Shown here: positions 1 to 8,182 of the stretch, in pieces
Position numbering within the stretch: position 1 is the first letter of the stretch
Layout of the letters: each line of letters begins with the position of its first letter
Source: Paludibaculum fermentans_A
GTDB lineage: Bacteria > Acidobacteriota > Terriglobia > Bryobacterales > Bryobacteraceae
Direction of reading: 5' to 3'
Assembly: GCF_051172195.1 (NCBI RefSeq)
Contig: NZ_JBPJAQ010000001.1
Span: 1,054,001-1,118,000 of the forward strand
Length of the DNA: 64,000 bases
The notes under the pieces: generated by a model
Databases searched by the model: none
What the model saw: only the letters and a program-made list of their open reading frames with translations
Told to the model about the DNA's origin: nothing
Position numbers and translations under genes: made by a program

Positions 1-467
1 GCGAATTTGTTGTGATAGACAAAAGGTCCGAAGACGCGTTCGGTGTACCCGCTGTCGAACAGCCAGTACACCCTTCCGTCCGACGTCCAGCACTGCAGCA
101 ACGCCTCCACCGCCAGCACCGTTCCAAAGGCCGCAAAAAGCAGCCGGAAACGGCGCGTTGCACCGGCCAGTTGCACGGCTACGAAGGCCACCGCGAAGTG
201 GCCGGTCCAAATCAGGACAGATTCAGAGGTATTCCAAGGATCAACGCTCCAGCCCAGCGCTAACTGGCATAGGCCCCAGCACGGCACCGCCGCCAGCGGC
301 CAAAGCACCGCATGCCAGCGCGGCCGCCGGCTTTCTTTCCAGCATTTGACCAGGCACACCGAGGCCAGCAGCAAGGCCAAAGTCTGGAATGAAGCTACCG
401 CCCAGCGGTCGCGGACCCAGAGCGTCAGGATCCCCCAAGCCAAACAAACAAATAGAGCTGTGCTCAT
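1..467 (-). CDS. O-antigen ligase/polymerase-like membrane protein (3' part beyond window)
   Basis: Reading down from an ATG at 467, the frame stays open to the window edge for about 155 codons. The product is hydrophobic, with several predicted membrane segments in the first ~120 residues. It ends in a GPFVYHNKF stretch; a Gly-Pro-Phe...His-Asn motif of this kind is typical of the start of the periplasmic loop in O-antigen ligases and Wzy-like polymerases. Such proteins join or polymerise lipid-linked glycans at the periplasmic face of the inner membrane. The start overlaps the stop of the TPR gene upstream by four bases (ATGA), so the two are probably translationally coupled. The family call rests on the motif, topology and neighbour only, because the catalytic region lies outside the window. 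Confidence 0.72.
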   Translation of the reverse strand, partial: MSTALFVCLAWGILTLWVRDRWAVASFQTLALLLASVCLVKCWKESRRPRWHAVLWPLAAVPCWGLCQLALGWSVDPWNTSESVLIWTGHFAVAFVAVQLAGATRRFRLLFAAFGTVLAVEALLQCWTSDGRVYWLFDSGYTERVFGPFVYHNKF

Positions 468-1705
468 GGCAATGGCTCCGCGCGCAATTCCACGTGTCTC
501 AGCGAAACATCGCCCTGCATTCGAATGCGTCCAGGCCGGCGGGACGCAACAAGGGCCAGTTTCACCAACCGGTCCCCTGGCGGCCCCTGGTAACGCAGCC
601 GAGTCGTGCCCCAATCATCCCCTTGCAGGGGTGTCCGGTCGGCCTCGTACGGTAGCGATGTTTCGGCATCGACAATCCGCCAGTAGAGCGCAGAGTCCGT
701 CGCATCAATACCTTGTGTGCAAGCATCCACGGTCAAGCTCCAGGCCTTACCCCCACGCAAGAATAGCCACTGCTGGAGCAGGACGGTCTCCTCAGGCTGG
801 GAACCCGTCAAGGTGAAGCGCACGCCCTGGCCGCCGGTCAACGTGCGGCTCGAAACCCCATTGGCCGCCGGAACCTGCCAGTCAAATCCCGTCCCGAGAA
901 ACGGCGCGCGCAGGTCGGGATTCGTCACGGGAGTCTCCACGGACGGTGCGTTGTACCTGATTAAGTGCTGGCGGCACATGGACATCCAGACCTGGAATGC
1001 GTCCTCCGGCCGGCCGGCCCTGGCCAACCCGCCGATGGCATCGATCAGCACCGGCAGCGCTTCGCCGCGTTCGTCAGGCCGCGCGCATTCCACAATCGCC
1101 TGGGCGACCGGCAGGAGTTGGTCATCCACCGCCTGGCCGGCCAGATAGCGAAGGAGTGCCAGCCGCAGATCCAGCCGCGCCGGCAGCACTTCGCGTAGCA
1201 GGAAGGTGGCCGACCCACCTTGAGCCGAGCATTGGCGGAACATTGCGGTACGGTCCCAATAAGAACGGTCAAACGCTTGGGCAGTCCAATGCCAGAACTC
1301 CGGCTTCCGCCCTTGTCTTGCGTAAAACAGGGCCAGGCTCCAGCGCGGGAGCCAGAGCTGGTTGAGCTCCGCGCCACGCAGCAGCAGCCGCTCCGCCTCG
1401 CTCGAACGCCCCGCAGCTTCCAAGGAGAGGGCCGCGGCCATCGCAGCTTCGGCGTGGCGCGGATCCAATTCCAGGCTGCGCAGCCATAGCGGCAGCGCGT
1501 CGCCGCCCTGCTGTTCACGCAGCCGGGCCGCCGCCCGCCAGCAGTCCGGATTCCCTTCCACCAACCGGCAGGCCTGCTCCGCCCGCCCCGGCGACTCCGC
1601 CCGCCGCCACTGCCATTCCGCCCGGGCCCGCTGCAAGTTCATCTCCGCGGCGACGGCGAACACCATCAATAGCGCCAGGGGCGCAAATCGACTCACTTTG
1701 CTCAT
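464..1705 (-). CDS. TPR-repeat envelope protein with C-terminal jelly-roll-like domain
   Basis: A protein of 413 residues. It has an N-terminal hydrophobic segment (about residues 7-20, signal anchor or signal peptide), then Ala/Leu-rich helical repeats resembling TPRs (about 30-230). The last ~150 residues are Trp/Gly-rich and beta-strand-like, starting near the GTGFDW motif. Proteins of this build often sit beside O-antigen ligases in exopolysaccharide loci, which fits the four-base ATGA overlap with the ligase-like gene downstream. I chose the ATG at 1705 because everything further upstream in frame has no signal-like character. The role is inferred to be a periplasmic scaffold or glycan-binding partner of the polymerase; no catalytic motif is visible. 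Confidence 0.65.
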   Translation of the reverse strand: MSKVSRFAPLALLMVFAVAAEMNLQRARAEWQWRRAESPGRAEQACRLVEGNPDCWRAAARLREQQGGDALPLWLRSLELDPRHAEAAMAAALSLEAAGRSSEAERLLLRGAELNQLWLPRWSLALFYARQGRKPEFWHWTAQAFDRSYWDRTAMFRQCSAQGGSATFLLREVLPARLDLRLALLRYLAGQAVDDQLLPVAQAIVECARPDERGEALPVLIDAIGGLARAGRPEDAFQVWMSMCRQHLIRYNAPSVETPVTNPDLRAPFLGTGFDWQVPAANGVSSRTLTGGQGVRFTLTGSQPEETVLLQQWLFLRGGKAWSLTVDACTQGIDATDSALYWRIVDAETSLPYEADRTPLQGDDWGTTRLRYQGPPGDRLVKLALVASRRPGRIRMQGDVSLRHVELRAEPLP

Positions 1706-1786
1706 AGCCTGCCGATATGTGTAGTGGGCGCGGCTGAGAAAATCTTTCGCGGAAATCCACCACTTTGTGCAGGAAGGTTCGAACAA

Positions 1787-2608
1787 GTGAACTGGAAACG
1801 AGCATTTGGATTGGTCGGGATCTCGCTGCTTTTGGCGCTGGGCGCACTGGCGGCAGAGGCGGTGATCGGGCAGGCGATCTCTCAAGGCAGTATGGATGTT
1901 GACCATGCACTGGCGGCTGGGGTTGCCCCGCTTTCCAGCGGATCGGTCGTCAAAACGGCCGAAGCGCCAGGCCGAATCGTCTTGCAGAATGGCGTGCGCG
2001 GATCGCTGGGTCCGACCAGCCTGGCCGAGATTTTTGCGGACCGGATGGTCCTTCAATCGGGCCAGGCGGCAATCTCGTCAGGAGCCGGCTATCGCGTACA
2101 GGCCGCGGGCTACAGTGTGACACCAGCGGCGGGGGCACAGGCCAAGGTCGAGATCAGGCAGGGCCTGGTGGCCGTCGGAGCCACCAACGGTATCGTCTCC
2201 GTCGCCAACCGCGAGGGGATCCTCCTGGCGAGGATAAATCCGGGTACGGCTTTGTCATTCGAGCCGGCACCGCCCACGGAGTCCCTTTCGAAGGTGACCG
2301 GCAAGCTGGAACAGCGGGGCAACCAGTTCTTCCTCACCGATGAACTGACGCACGTGCAGGTCGAACTGGTGGGCAAGGGACTGGCCGCACAGGCAGGTCA
2401 TCGCATCCGTGTGGCAGGGACGCCGAAGACTAGTGGGGATCATCCGGTATTGGATGTAACAGAAGCCATTCGCGAGGAGGGTGCTGCGGGATCGTCCACG
2501 ACGGCCAAGGCAGCCTCGGGTGTCAGCCACGGCACGAAGATCGGTCTGGCCGTAGTAGGCGGAGCCGTAGCCGCGGCTGGAGTGAGCCTTGGCGCGATCA
2601 GCCGCTGA
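1787..2608 (+). CDS. FecR-like membrane-anchored protein
   Basis: The start is a GTG at 1787 preceded by AGGAAGG at 1771, giving 273 residues. The N-terminus is a hydrophobic segment (about residues 6-24) that fits a signal peptide or anchor. The middle part is beta-rich with the FecR-like pattern of short strands around 'GVRGSLGP' and 'INPGTALSFEP'. An Ala/Gly-rich hydrophobic tail (last ~30 residues) looks like a C-terminal membrane or glycine-zipper segment. It is divergent from the TPR/ligase pair, separated by about 80 bp. FecR-like domains of this kind occur in acidobacterial envelope proteins without a linked sigma factor. Function is not established here; a structural or sensory envelope role is a guess. 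Confidence 0.55.
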   Translation: MNWKRAFGLVGISLLLALGALAAEAVIGQAISQGSMDVDHALAAGVAPLSSGSVVKTAEAPGRIVLQNGVRGSLGPTSLAEIFADRMVLQSGQAAISSGAGYRVQAAGYSVTPAAGAQAKVEIRQGLVAVGATNGIVSVANREGILLARINPGTALSFEPAPPTESLSKVTGKLEQRGNQFFLTDELTHVQVELVGKGLAAQAGHRIRVAGTPKTSGDHPVLDVTEAIREEGAAGSSTTAKAASGVSHGTKIGLAVVGGAVAAAGVSLGAISR

Positions 2609-2621
2609 GATCACGTGAAGG

Positions 2622-2661
2622 TGGGGCGGGTGGCAGTTGCGGTAACGCAGCCAACCCCGCC
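2622..2661 (+). terminator. Possible terminator hairpin after the FecR-like gene
   Basis: The segment can fold around a TGCG-GTAA-CGCA core (2638-2649, GNRA-type tetraloop). Imperfect outer G-rich and C-rich arms lie on each side. No clear U-tract follows, so termination is uncertain. It could instead be structured leader RNA for the asparaginase gene. Confidence 0.3.
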
Positions 2662-2685
2662 TCTTCTACCGCACAATAGGCAGTG

Positions 2686-3669
2686 ATGCCACGCGTACTG
2701 TTCGTCTTCACAGGCGGGACTATTTCCATGCGCTTCGACCCTGCTACGGGTGGAGCAGTTCCGGCACTGAGCGGCGAGGAGATCCTGGCGTACGACCCCG
2801 GGCTCCGCACCTTCGCCGATCTGGAGGTGATCGACTTCGGCCGCTTCCCCGGGCCGCATATGACACCGGAGCGGATGTGGGCCCTCTCCGAGCTCATCGC
2901 CAGGGAATTGGCGCGTCCTGAGATTGACGGCATCGTCGTCACTCATGGCACGGATACGCTGGAAGAGACCGCTTACCTGCTGGATTTGCGCCACACCAGC
3001 CCGAAGCCTGTGGCCTTTGTCGGCGCTATCCGGAACAGTTCGGAGCTCGGCTATGATGGCCCGGCCAACCTCCGCGCGGCGCTGCGCACCGTCATTCAAC
3101 CGCAGGCCGGCAACCAGGGCGTTTTCGTGGTGTTGAACCAGATGATCCACGCCGCGTCCGAAGTCACCAAAACCAGCACGCAGCAGCTCGACACGTTCCA
3201 GAGCCCTCTCTTTGGTCCACTTGGCATGGTGGACGACGACCGGGTCCTGTTTGCGCGCCAATTGACCGCCCGTACCACCGTCGTGACTTCAGCCTGGGAA
3301 ACACGCGTCGAGATCGTGGCCATGTACGCCGGTGCCGATAGCCGCTTCATCGACTACGCTCGTGAGCAGGGCGCCCAAGGCCTGGTGATCGAGGGAACGG
3401 GCCGGGGCAACGTGCCACCCGCCGCCGTGCCCGGCATCCAGCGAACCCTGGACGCGGGGCTCCCCATTGTCATAGCCTCGCGGTGCGCTCACGGCAGGAT
3501 CCTCGACACCTACGCCTATGCCGGAAGCGGCCACGACCTGCGCCAGCGCGGAGTCCTGCTGGCTGGCACCCTACACCCGGCGAAAGCACGCATCAAGCTC
3601 ATGCTCGCCCTGGGCCGCACACGCGACCCCGTCGAGCTCCGCAGCCTGATAGAGGCCGGCTCGTACTAA
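2686..3669 (+). CDS. L-asparaginase
   Basis: Hydrolyses L-asparagine to aspartate and ammonia. The 327-residue protein shows both family signatures: the N-terminal TGGTISM loop (residues 9-15, carrying the nucleophilic threonine) and the THGTDT motif (86-91, second catalytic threonine and aspartate). Length and layout match the bacterial type I/II asparaginase fold of two alpha/beta domains. There is no convincing signal peptide, so a cytoplasmic enzyme is likely. A GTG three bases upstream (2683) is an alternative start. The gene stands alone between a + strand FecR-like gene and the convergent S9 peptidase. Confidence 0.93.
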   Translation: MPRVLFVFTGGTISMRFDPATGGAVPALSGEEILAYDPGLRTFADLEVIDFGRFPGPHMTPERMWALSELIARELARPEIDGIVVTHGTDTLEETAYLLDLRHTSPKPVAFVGAIRNSSELGYDGPANLRAALRTVIQPQAGNQGVFVVLNQMIHAASEVTKTSTQQLDTFQSPLFGPLGMVDDDRVLFARQLTARTTVVTSAWETRVEIVAMYAGADSRFIDYAREQGAQGLVIEGTGRGNVPPAAVPGIQRTLDAGLPIVIASRCAHGRILDTYAYAGSGHDLRQRGVLLAGTLHPAKARIKLMLALGRTRDPVELRSLIEAGSY

Positions 3670-3702
3670 GCCGCGCAGCCGACCGCCCAGCGAGACGCCC
3701 GA

Positions 3703-5967
3703 CTACTGCCCGCCCGCCGGCACATGCTGCCACAGATACCGGGCCAGCAAACTATACACGTGGTAAGACGTACCTTCTCCCTCGTAGATCCCATGCGACC
3801 GGTTCGGGTACGCCATCATGTCGAACGGCTTGCCCAACTGCACCAACCGGTTGATCAGGCGTTCCAAGCCCTGATAATGCACGTTGTCGTCCCCCGTACC
3901 GTGGACGATCAGCAGATTCCCCTTCAGCCCTTCGGCGAAGTAGATGGGCGACCCCCGCTCATAGCCTGGCTTGTTCGTCTGCGGCACACCCATATACCGC
4001 TCCTGGTAGATGGTGTCGTACAGCTCCTGGTCCGGAACAGGCGCCACGGACATGCCCGTCTTGTACACATCGGGCGAACGGAACATCAGGTTCAGCGTGT
4101 TGGAACCGCCGCCGCTCCAGCCCCACACCGCCGTCCGTTCCGGGTCGATATAAGGCCGCTCGGCCATCAGCGCACGCAACGCCGCGGTCTGGTCTTCCGC
4201 CGATGCCACGCCCACTTCGCCGTATACCACCTTGCGCCACGCGCGGCCCTTGGGCGCCGGGGTACCCCGGTTATCGAAGCTCACCACCAGGTAGCCGGCT
4301 TCAGCCAGGGCCCGGTGGAACATCTCCCGGTTCCCGCTCCACACATCATTCACCGTCGTGCCCGCCGGCTCGCCATACACGTGCACCAGCACTGGGTACT
4401 TCTTCGACGCATCGAAACCGCGCGGCTTGATCATCCAGCCGCTCATCGCGACACCGTTGGCGCCCTTCACTTCGAAGAATTCGGAGCGGTTCTCGAGCGT
4501 CGCGGCCACTGCCTTCCGCAGCTCGGCATTGTCCTCCAAGGTACGCACGGGCTTGTGCTCCGGCAGGCTGACCAGTTCCGTCAGCGGCGGCCGGTCGAAC
4601 GACGACCATGTGTGGAACGCCCACCGTCCGTTCGGCGCGATGGAGTAACTATGCGTACCTGGCTGATTCGCCGGGGTCAGCCGCTCCGGCTTACCCTGGC
4701 CGTTCAGCCGCATCCGCCACAGATATCGCTGTGTCGCGTTGTCGGGTGACGCAATGTAATAAATCCACTGCTCCTGATCGTCCAACCGCAGGAACCGCAC
4801 GACGTCCGCGCCCACGGGCGTCACCGCCCGGCTCGACTGTCCGTCCCGCGACACGATCCAGGCCTGCCGCCAGCCGCCGCGCTCGCTCAGCCACGTGAAT
4901 TGTCCGCCTCCGTCCACCCAGTGGAAGTCATCGACAACATCCACCCACGCCTGATCTTCATCCCGAAACGCGCGCTGGGTTTGTCCCGTGGCCGCATCGG
5001 CCAGCAGCAGGTCGTTGCGGTTCTGCTGACGGTTCAGGTGCTGCAGCGCCACCTGTTTCGAATCCGGACTCCACTCGATGCGGGCGATATACTGCTCGCG
5101 CGAATCGCCAGGCACCTCCATCCATTTCGTCGGTCCGCCCTTGGCCGGCACCACACCTACGCGCACGGCCGAGTTCTTTGTGCCCGACTTCGGGTACGGA
5201 ATGCGAATCAGCTTCGGGTATAGCCCATCGGTGTTGTTGATCAGCGTGAATTCCCCAACACCCGTGGTGTCGAACTGCCAGTAGGCGATCGACTTGCCGT
5301 CCGGACTCCAGCGGAAACCGTCGCGCACCGCGAACTCTTCCTCATACACCCAGTCCGACGTGCCGTTGATGGTCGTTGCCGACCCATCTGAAGTCAGTTG
5401 TGTGGCCGCGCCCGTGCGCAGGTCTTCCACATAAATGTTGTTGTCGTGGACATAGGCCACGCGCCCACCGTCGGGTGAAAATTTCGCGAACATCAGCGAC
5501 GACGGAGCCACGGCGCCGCCCAGTTTCCTCAGCGCGCCGCTGCCCCGCTCCCACACCCAGTAGTCGCCCCGTGTATTCTGCCGCCAGACCCGCTTCGTAT
5601 TCGTGAAGATCAACAGCCGTTGCCCGTCGGCCGACCATGTGTAGTCGCGGATCGAGAGCGGCGCCGCGTCTGCATCCACCTTCAGCGCAGAGGCTGCCAC
5701 CAGGATGCTGCGCTGGCCCGTTGCCGTGTCATAGCGCACGATGTCCCTGGGCCCCGGCTTGCTGTCATCTTCTCCGCCCGCGCCTTCCAAGGTCGTATAG
5801 GCGGCTCCGCTCTCCACCCATCGGGCCTGCCGGAACGTCTTCGCATCGAAATCGTTCTTCAGGAAGATGCGCTTCAACTGGGCATCCAGCGCATCGGGCA
5901 GGCGCGGCGTGATCGCCTGGCTCCAAACCGGGGCGCACGCCAACACAACCAGCACGGCATATTTCAT
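3703..5967 (-). CDS. S9 family dipeptidyl peptidase (DPP IV type)
   Basis: A secreted serine peptidase that would remove dipeptides from N-termini, usually after proline. The 754-residue protein begins with a clear signal peptide ending near 'WSQA'. An N-terminal beta-propeller (about 60-450, DPPIV_N) follows, then an alpha/beta hydrolase domain. The catalytic triad is visible: Ser618 in GWSGGG, Asp693 in HGTGDDNVH, and His725 in NRSHGIY. The ATG at 5967 is preferred over a GTG at 5979 because the GAGGA there fits as its ribosome binding site. It is the last gene of a minus-strand run, about 50 bp after the GH57 gene, and could share its transcript. Confidence 0.93.
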   Translation of the reverse strand: MKYAVLVVLACAPVWSQAITPRLPDALDAQLKRIFLKNDFDAKTFRQARWVESGAAYTTLEGAGGEDDSKPGPRDIVRYDTATGQRSILVAASALKVDADAAPLSIRDYTWSADGQRLLIFTNTKRVWRQNTRGDYWVWERGSGALRKLGGAVAPSSLMFAKFSPDGGRVAYVHDNNIYVEDLRTGAATQLTSDGSATTINGTSDWVYEEEFAVRDGFRWSPDGKSIAYWQFDTTGVGEFTLINNTDGLYPKLIRIPYPKSGTKNSAVRVGVVPAKGGPTKWMEVPGDSREQYIARIEWSPDSKQVALQHLNRQQNRNDLLLADAATGQTQRAFRDEDQAWVDVVDDFHWVDGGGQFTWLSERGGWRQAWIVSRDGQSSRAVTPVGADVVRFLRLDDQEQWIYYIASPDNATQRYLWRMRLNGQGKPERLTPANQPGTHSYSIAPNGRWAFHTWSSFDRPPLTELVSLPEHKPVRTLEDNAELRKAVAATLENRSEFFEVKGANGVAMSGWMIKPRGFDASKKYPVLVHVYGEPAGTTVNDVWSGNREMFHRALAEAGYLVVSFDNRGTPAPKGRAWRKVVYGEVGVASAEDQTAALRALMAERPYIDPERTAVWGWSGGGSNTLNLMFRSPDVYKTGMSVAPVPDQELYDTIYQERYMGVPQTNKPGYERGSPIYFAEGLKGNLLIVHGTGDDNVHYQGLERLINRLVQLGKPFDMMAYPNRSHGIYEGEGTSYHVYSLLARYLWQHVPAGGQ

Positions 5968-6017
5968 TGGGGTCCTCACTTCTCAGACGGCGATCCAGAC
6001 GGCAAACGGATTGGACG

Positions 6018-8165
6018 TTACTCCCAGTCAGACGGCTCGGCCGGAACCAGTTCCAGCCAGCCCTGCGCCGGCGCTGCCTCCAGCGGCAGTCCGTCGCGCC
6101 AGAGCGACATCTGCAACTGGATCTTCTCGGCGGCCCGGCCACCCATGCTCAACAGGTCCACACTCATCTCAAAGATCTGCGAGTATGCGCAGGGCACTTC
6201 GGCGCCAAGCGTCCGCTTGCGCGTCGACCGCACGACCGTGCCTTTCGCCCCATTCTCCAGCAGCTTGGCGTGGAGTTCGCTCTCATGACGCACCGACTTC
6301 ACAATCACACGGACTTCCAGCCCGGCCAGCGCGCCCGGCTTCTCCTGCTGCAGGTCCACGCGCAGGAACAGCTTCTGCCCATCGCTGCCATAGCGAACTT
6401 CGCGCACAGCCTGGTCGCGCCCGTGCATCGCGCCCTGGCGGTGATCGGGACTATAAATGCCAGAGCCCATCCACTCAAAGTAGGACGAGATCTCGCCGTC
6501 GATTAGTGGCGAGATCATGCCACATGGCTGCTGCTGGTAAGCCGGAGTGGCGACACGCAGAATCGTACGCGACAGATGCTCCGGCGGCGACAACTCCAGC
6601 GCGCGGTAGACGTGCGCCAGGTGGTCGCGGAACAGCTTGTCAAACTCGGGCCGGTTCTCCGAATGATGCTGCGGACCATACCACCAGCACCAGTCGCTGC
6701 CTTCCGCGATCAGCAGTTCTTCCAGCGCCAGAGCCTTGCTGGCTTCACTCAAGCCGGCGCCTTCGGGTCCGTTGACCACGCGGTCGTAAGTTTGCCGGGC
6801 GTCGAGCAGGTACTCCCACGCCTGGTTGTCTTCCTCGGCGCCGATCCAGATGTCGTAGTTTGCGTTGATCCACGAGCCCGGATGGATGCGCGGCAGTTCG
6901 GTAGCCGGGATCCGCTCCAGCGCTTCACTCACCGTCACGGCGGAGAGACCCGGATCCTCCGAGATCAACCGGTAAAGCTCCTTCAGAAACGGACGGCCAT
7001 TGTGTTCAAAATGCTCCCAGGCATTCTCGCCATCCAGGATCACCGGGACCATCGCATCGCGTCCTTCGTTGTGCAGCACGCGCGCATTCTCCCGGATGCG
7101 GTCCAGGAAGTGATGCGCGGCCGAGCGGGCGTCCATGCGCGAATAAACGAAGCCAATCAGGTCGCTCAGGAAATGGTCGCGAAAGATCATCCGCATCTCG
7201 CGGCCATCCTGCTTCCAGACATAGGGCCGGTACGTCTCGCGAACCCCGGCCAGAGAACTCAACGTTGCGCCCAACACTCCGTTGTCGGTGGCCATCCAGC
7301 GGACGCCTTCGTCGTAAGCCAGCGCCAGTACCTCGTCGGAGACCGAACCTTCCGACGGCCACATGCCCTGCGGTCGGAAGCCTAGTTTTTCTTCGGCATA
7401 GTCCAGAGCCTTGTGCACCTGCAAACGCGCATCGCCCGGGTACTGGAAGCGCCGCGGCAGGGGTACGCCGGGGTGTGACTGCAGGGCGATGTTCGAATCG
7501 CAGAGCAGCGGCAGGATGGGATGGTAGTAAGGCGTGACAGACAGCTCCACCTGGCCCTTCAGCGACATGCGCCGGTAAGCCGGCAGCACGTGGCCAATAA
7601 TCTCCAACTGCTTGCGGCCCATCAGAGCCTGGTCTTCCAGCGTGAAGTCGCGGCCCTTCTCGTTCAACTGCCGGACCTCGGGATCGTTCTCCTGGAAGAT
7701 CTCATCAAACCACGCGAGCTGCGACAACACCTGCAAATCGCGCATGCCGGGTGCGCCCAGGCTGCGCCGCAATCGCTCCACATTGCCTTCCGCCGCGCGC
7801 CACGCATCGTACAGTTCACCGTAGCGGCTATAGCGGTAGACCATCCGCGACGGGTTGGCCTGGAAGAAGTACTTGAGGATGAACTCCTGCTCAGTATCTG
7901 TCAGTTCCTCGGCCGGCTTCAGCGCACGATGCAGGAAGGGATCCAGCGCCTCGCCCTTGGCGTACTCCTCGATCTGCACCATCATCGACGGCACCAGGTT
8001 GAAGGTCTGGCGGATCGAGGGGAACTCCTCCAACATCTCCACCATGCCGTAATAGTCTTTCAGAGCATGCATGCGCGTCCACGGCAACTGGTATTCGCCC
8101 GTCACCAGATCCTTGTAGAAAGGCTGGTGCATGTGCCAGACGAAGACGAGGTAGGTATGCGGCAT
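6018..8165 (-). CDS. Glycoside hydrolase family 57 protein
   Basis: A predicted retaining alpha-glucan-active enzyme (amylase, amylopullulanase or branching-type) of 715 residues. The GH57 conserved regions appear in order: WHMHQPF (10-16), SVTPYYHPILPLL (about 209-221), MWPSEGSVS with the likely nucleophile Glu272, and FRDHFLSD with the likely acid/base Asp330. A C-terminal beta-rich region follows. No signal peptide is present, so a cytoplasmic role in glycogen or maltodextrin metabolism is likely. The start is the ATG at 8165, with GGGAG just upstream; it lies 17 bp after the phosphoesterase stop, in the same run. The exact substrate cannot be read from the motifs. Confidence 0.92.
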   Translation of the reverse strand: MPHTYLVFVWHMHQPFYKDLVTGEYQLPWTRMHALKDYYGMVEMLEEFPSIRQTFNLVPSMMVQIEEYAKGEALDPFLHRALKPAEELTDTEQEFILKYFFQANPSRMVYRYSRYGELYDAWRAAEGNVERLRRSLGAPGMRDLQVLSQLAWFDEIFQENDPEVRQLNEKGRDFTLEDQALMGRKQLEIIGHVLPAYRRMSLKGQVELSVTPYYHPILPLLCDSNIALQSHPGVPLPRRFQYPGDARLQVHKALDYAEEKLGFRPQGMWPSEGSVSDEVLALAYDEGVRWMATDNGVLGATLSSLAGVRETYRPYVWKQDGREMRMIFRDHFLSDLIGFVYSRMDARSAAHHFLDRIRENARVLHNEGRDAMVPVILDGENAWEHFEHNGRPFLKELYRLISEDPGLSAVTVSEALERIPATELPRIHPGSWINANYDIWIGAEEDNQAWEYLLDARQTYDRVVNGPEGAGLSEASKALALEELLIAEGSDWCWWYGPQHHSENRPEFDKLFRDHLAHVYRALELSPPEHLSRTILRVATPAYQQQPCGMISPLIDGEISSYFEWMGSGIYSPDHRQGAMHGRDQAVREVRYGSDGQKLFLRVDLQQEKPGALAGLEVRVIVKSVRHESELHAKLLENGAKGTVVRSTRKRTLGAEVPCAYSQIFEMSVDLLSMGGRAAEKIQLQMSLWRDGLPLEAAPAQGWLELVPAEPSDWE

Positions 8166-8182
8166 CTCTACTCCCAAAACAG

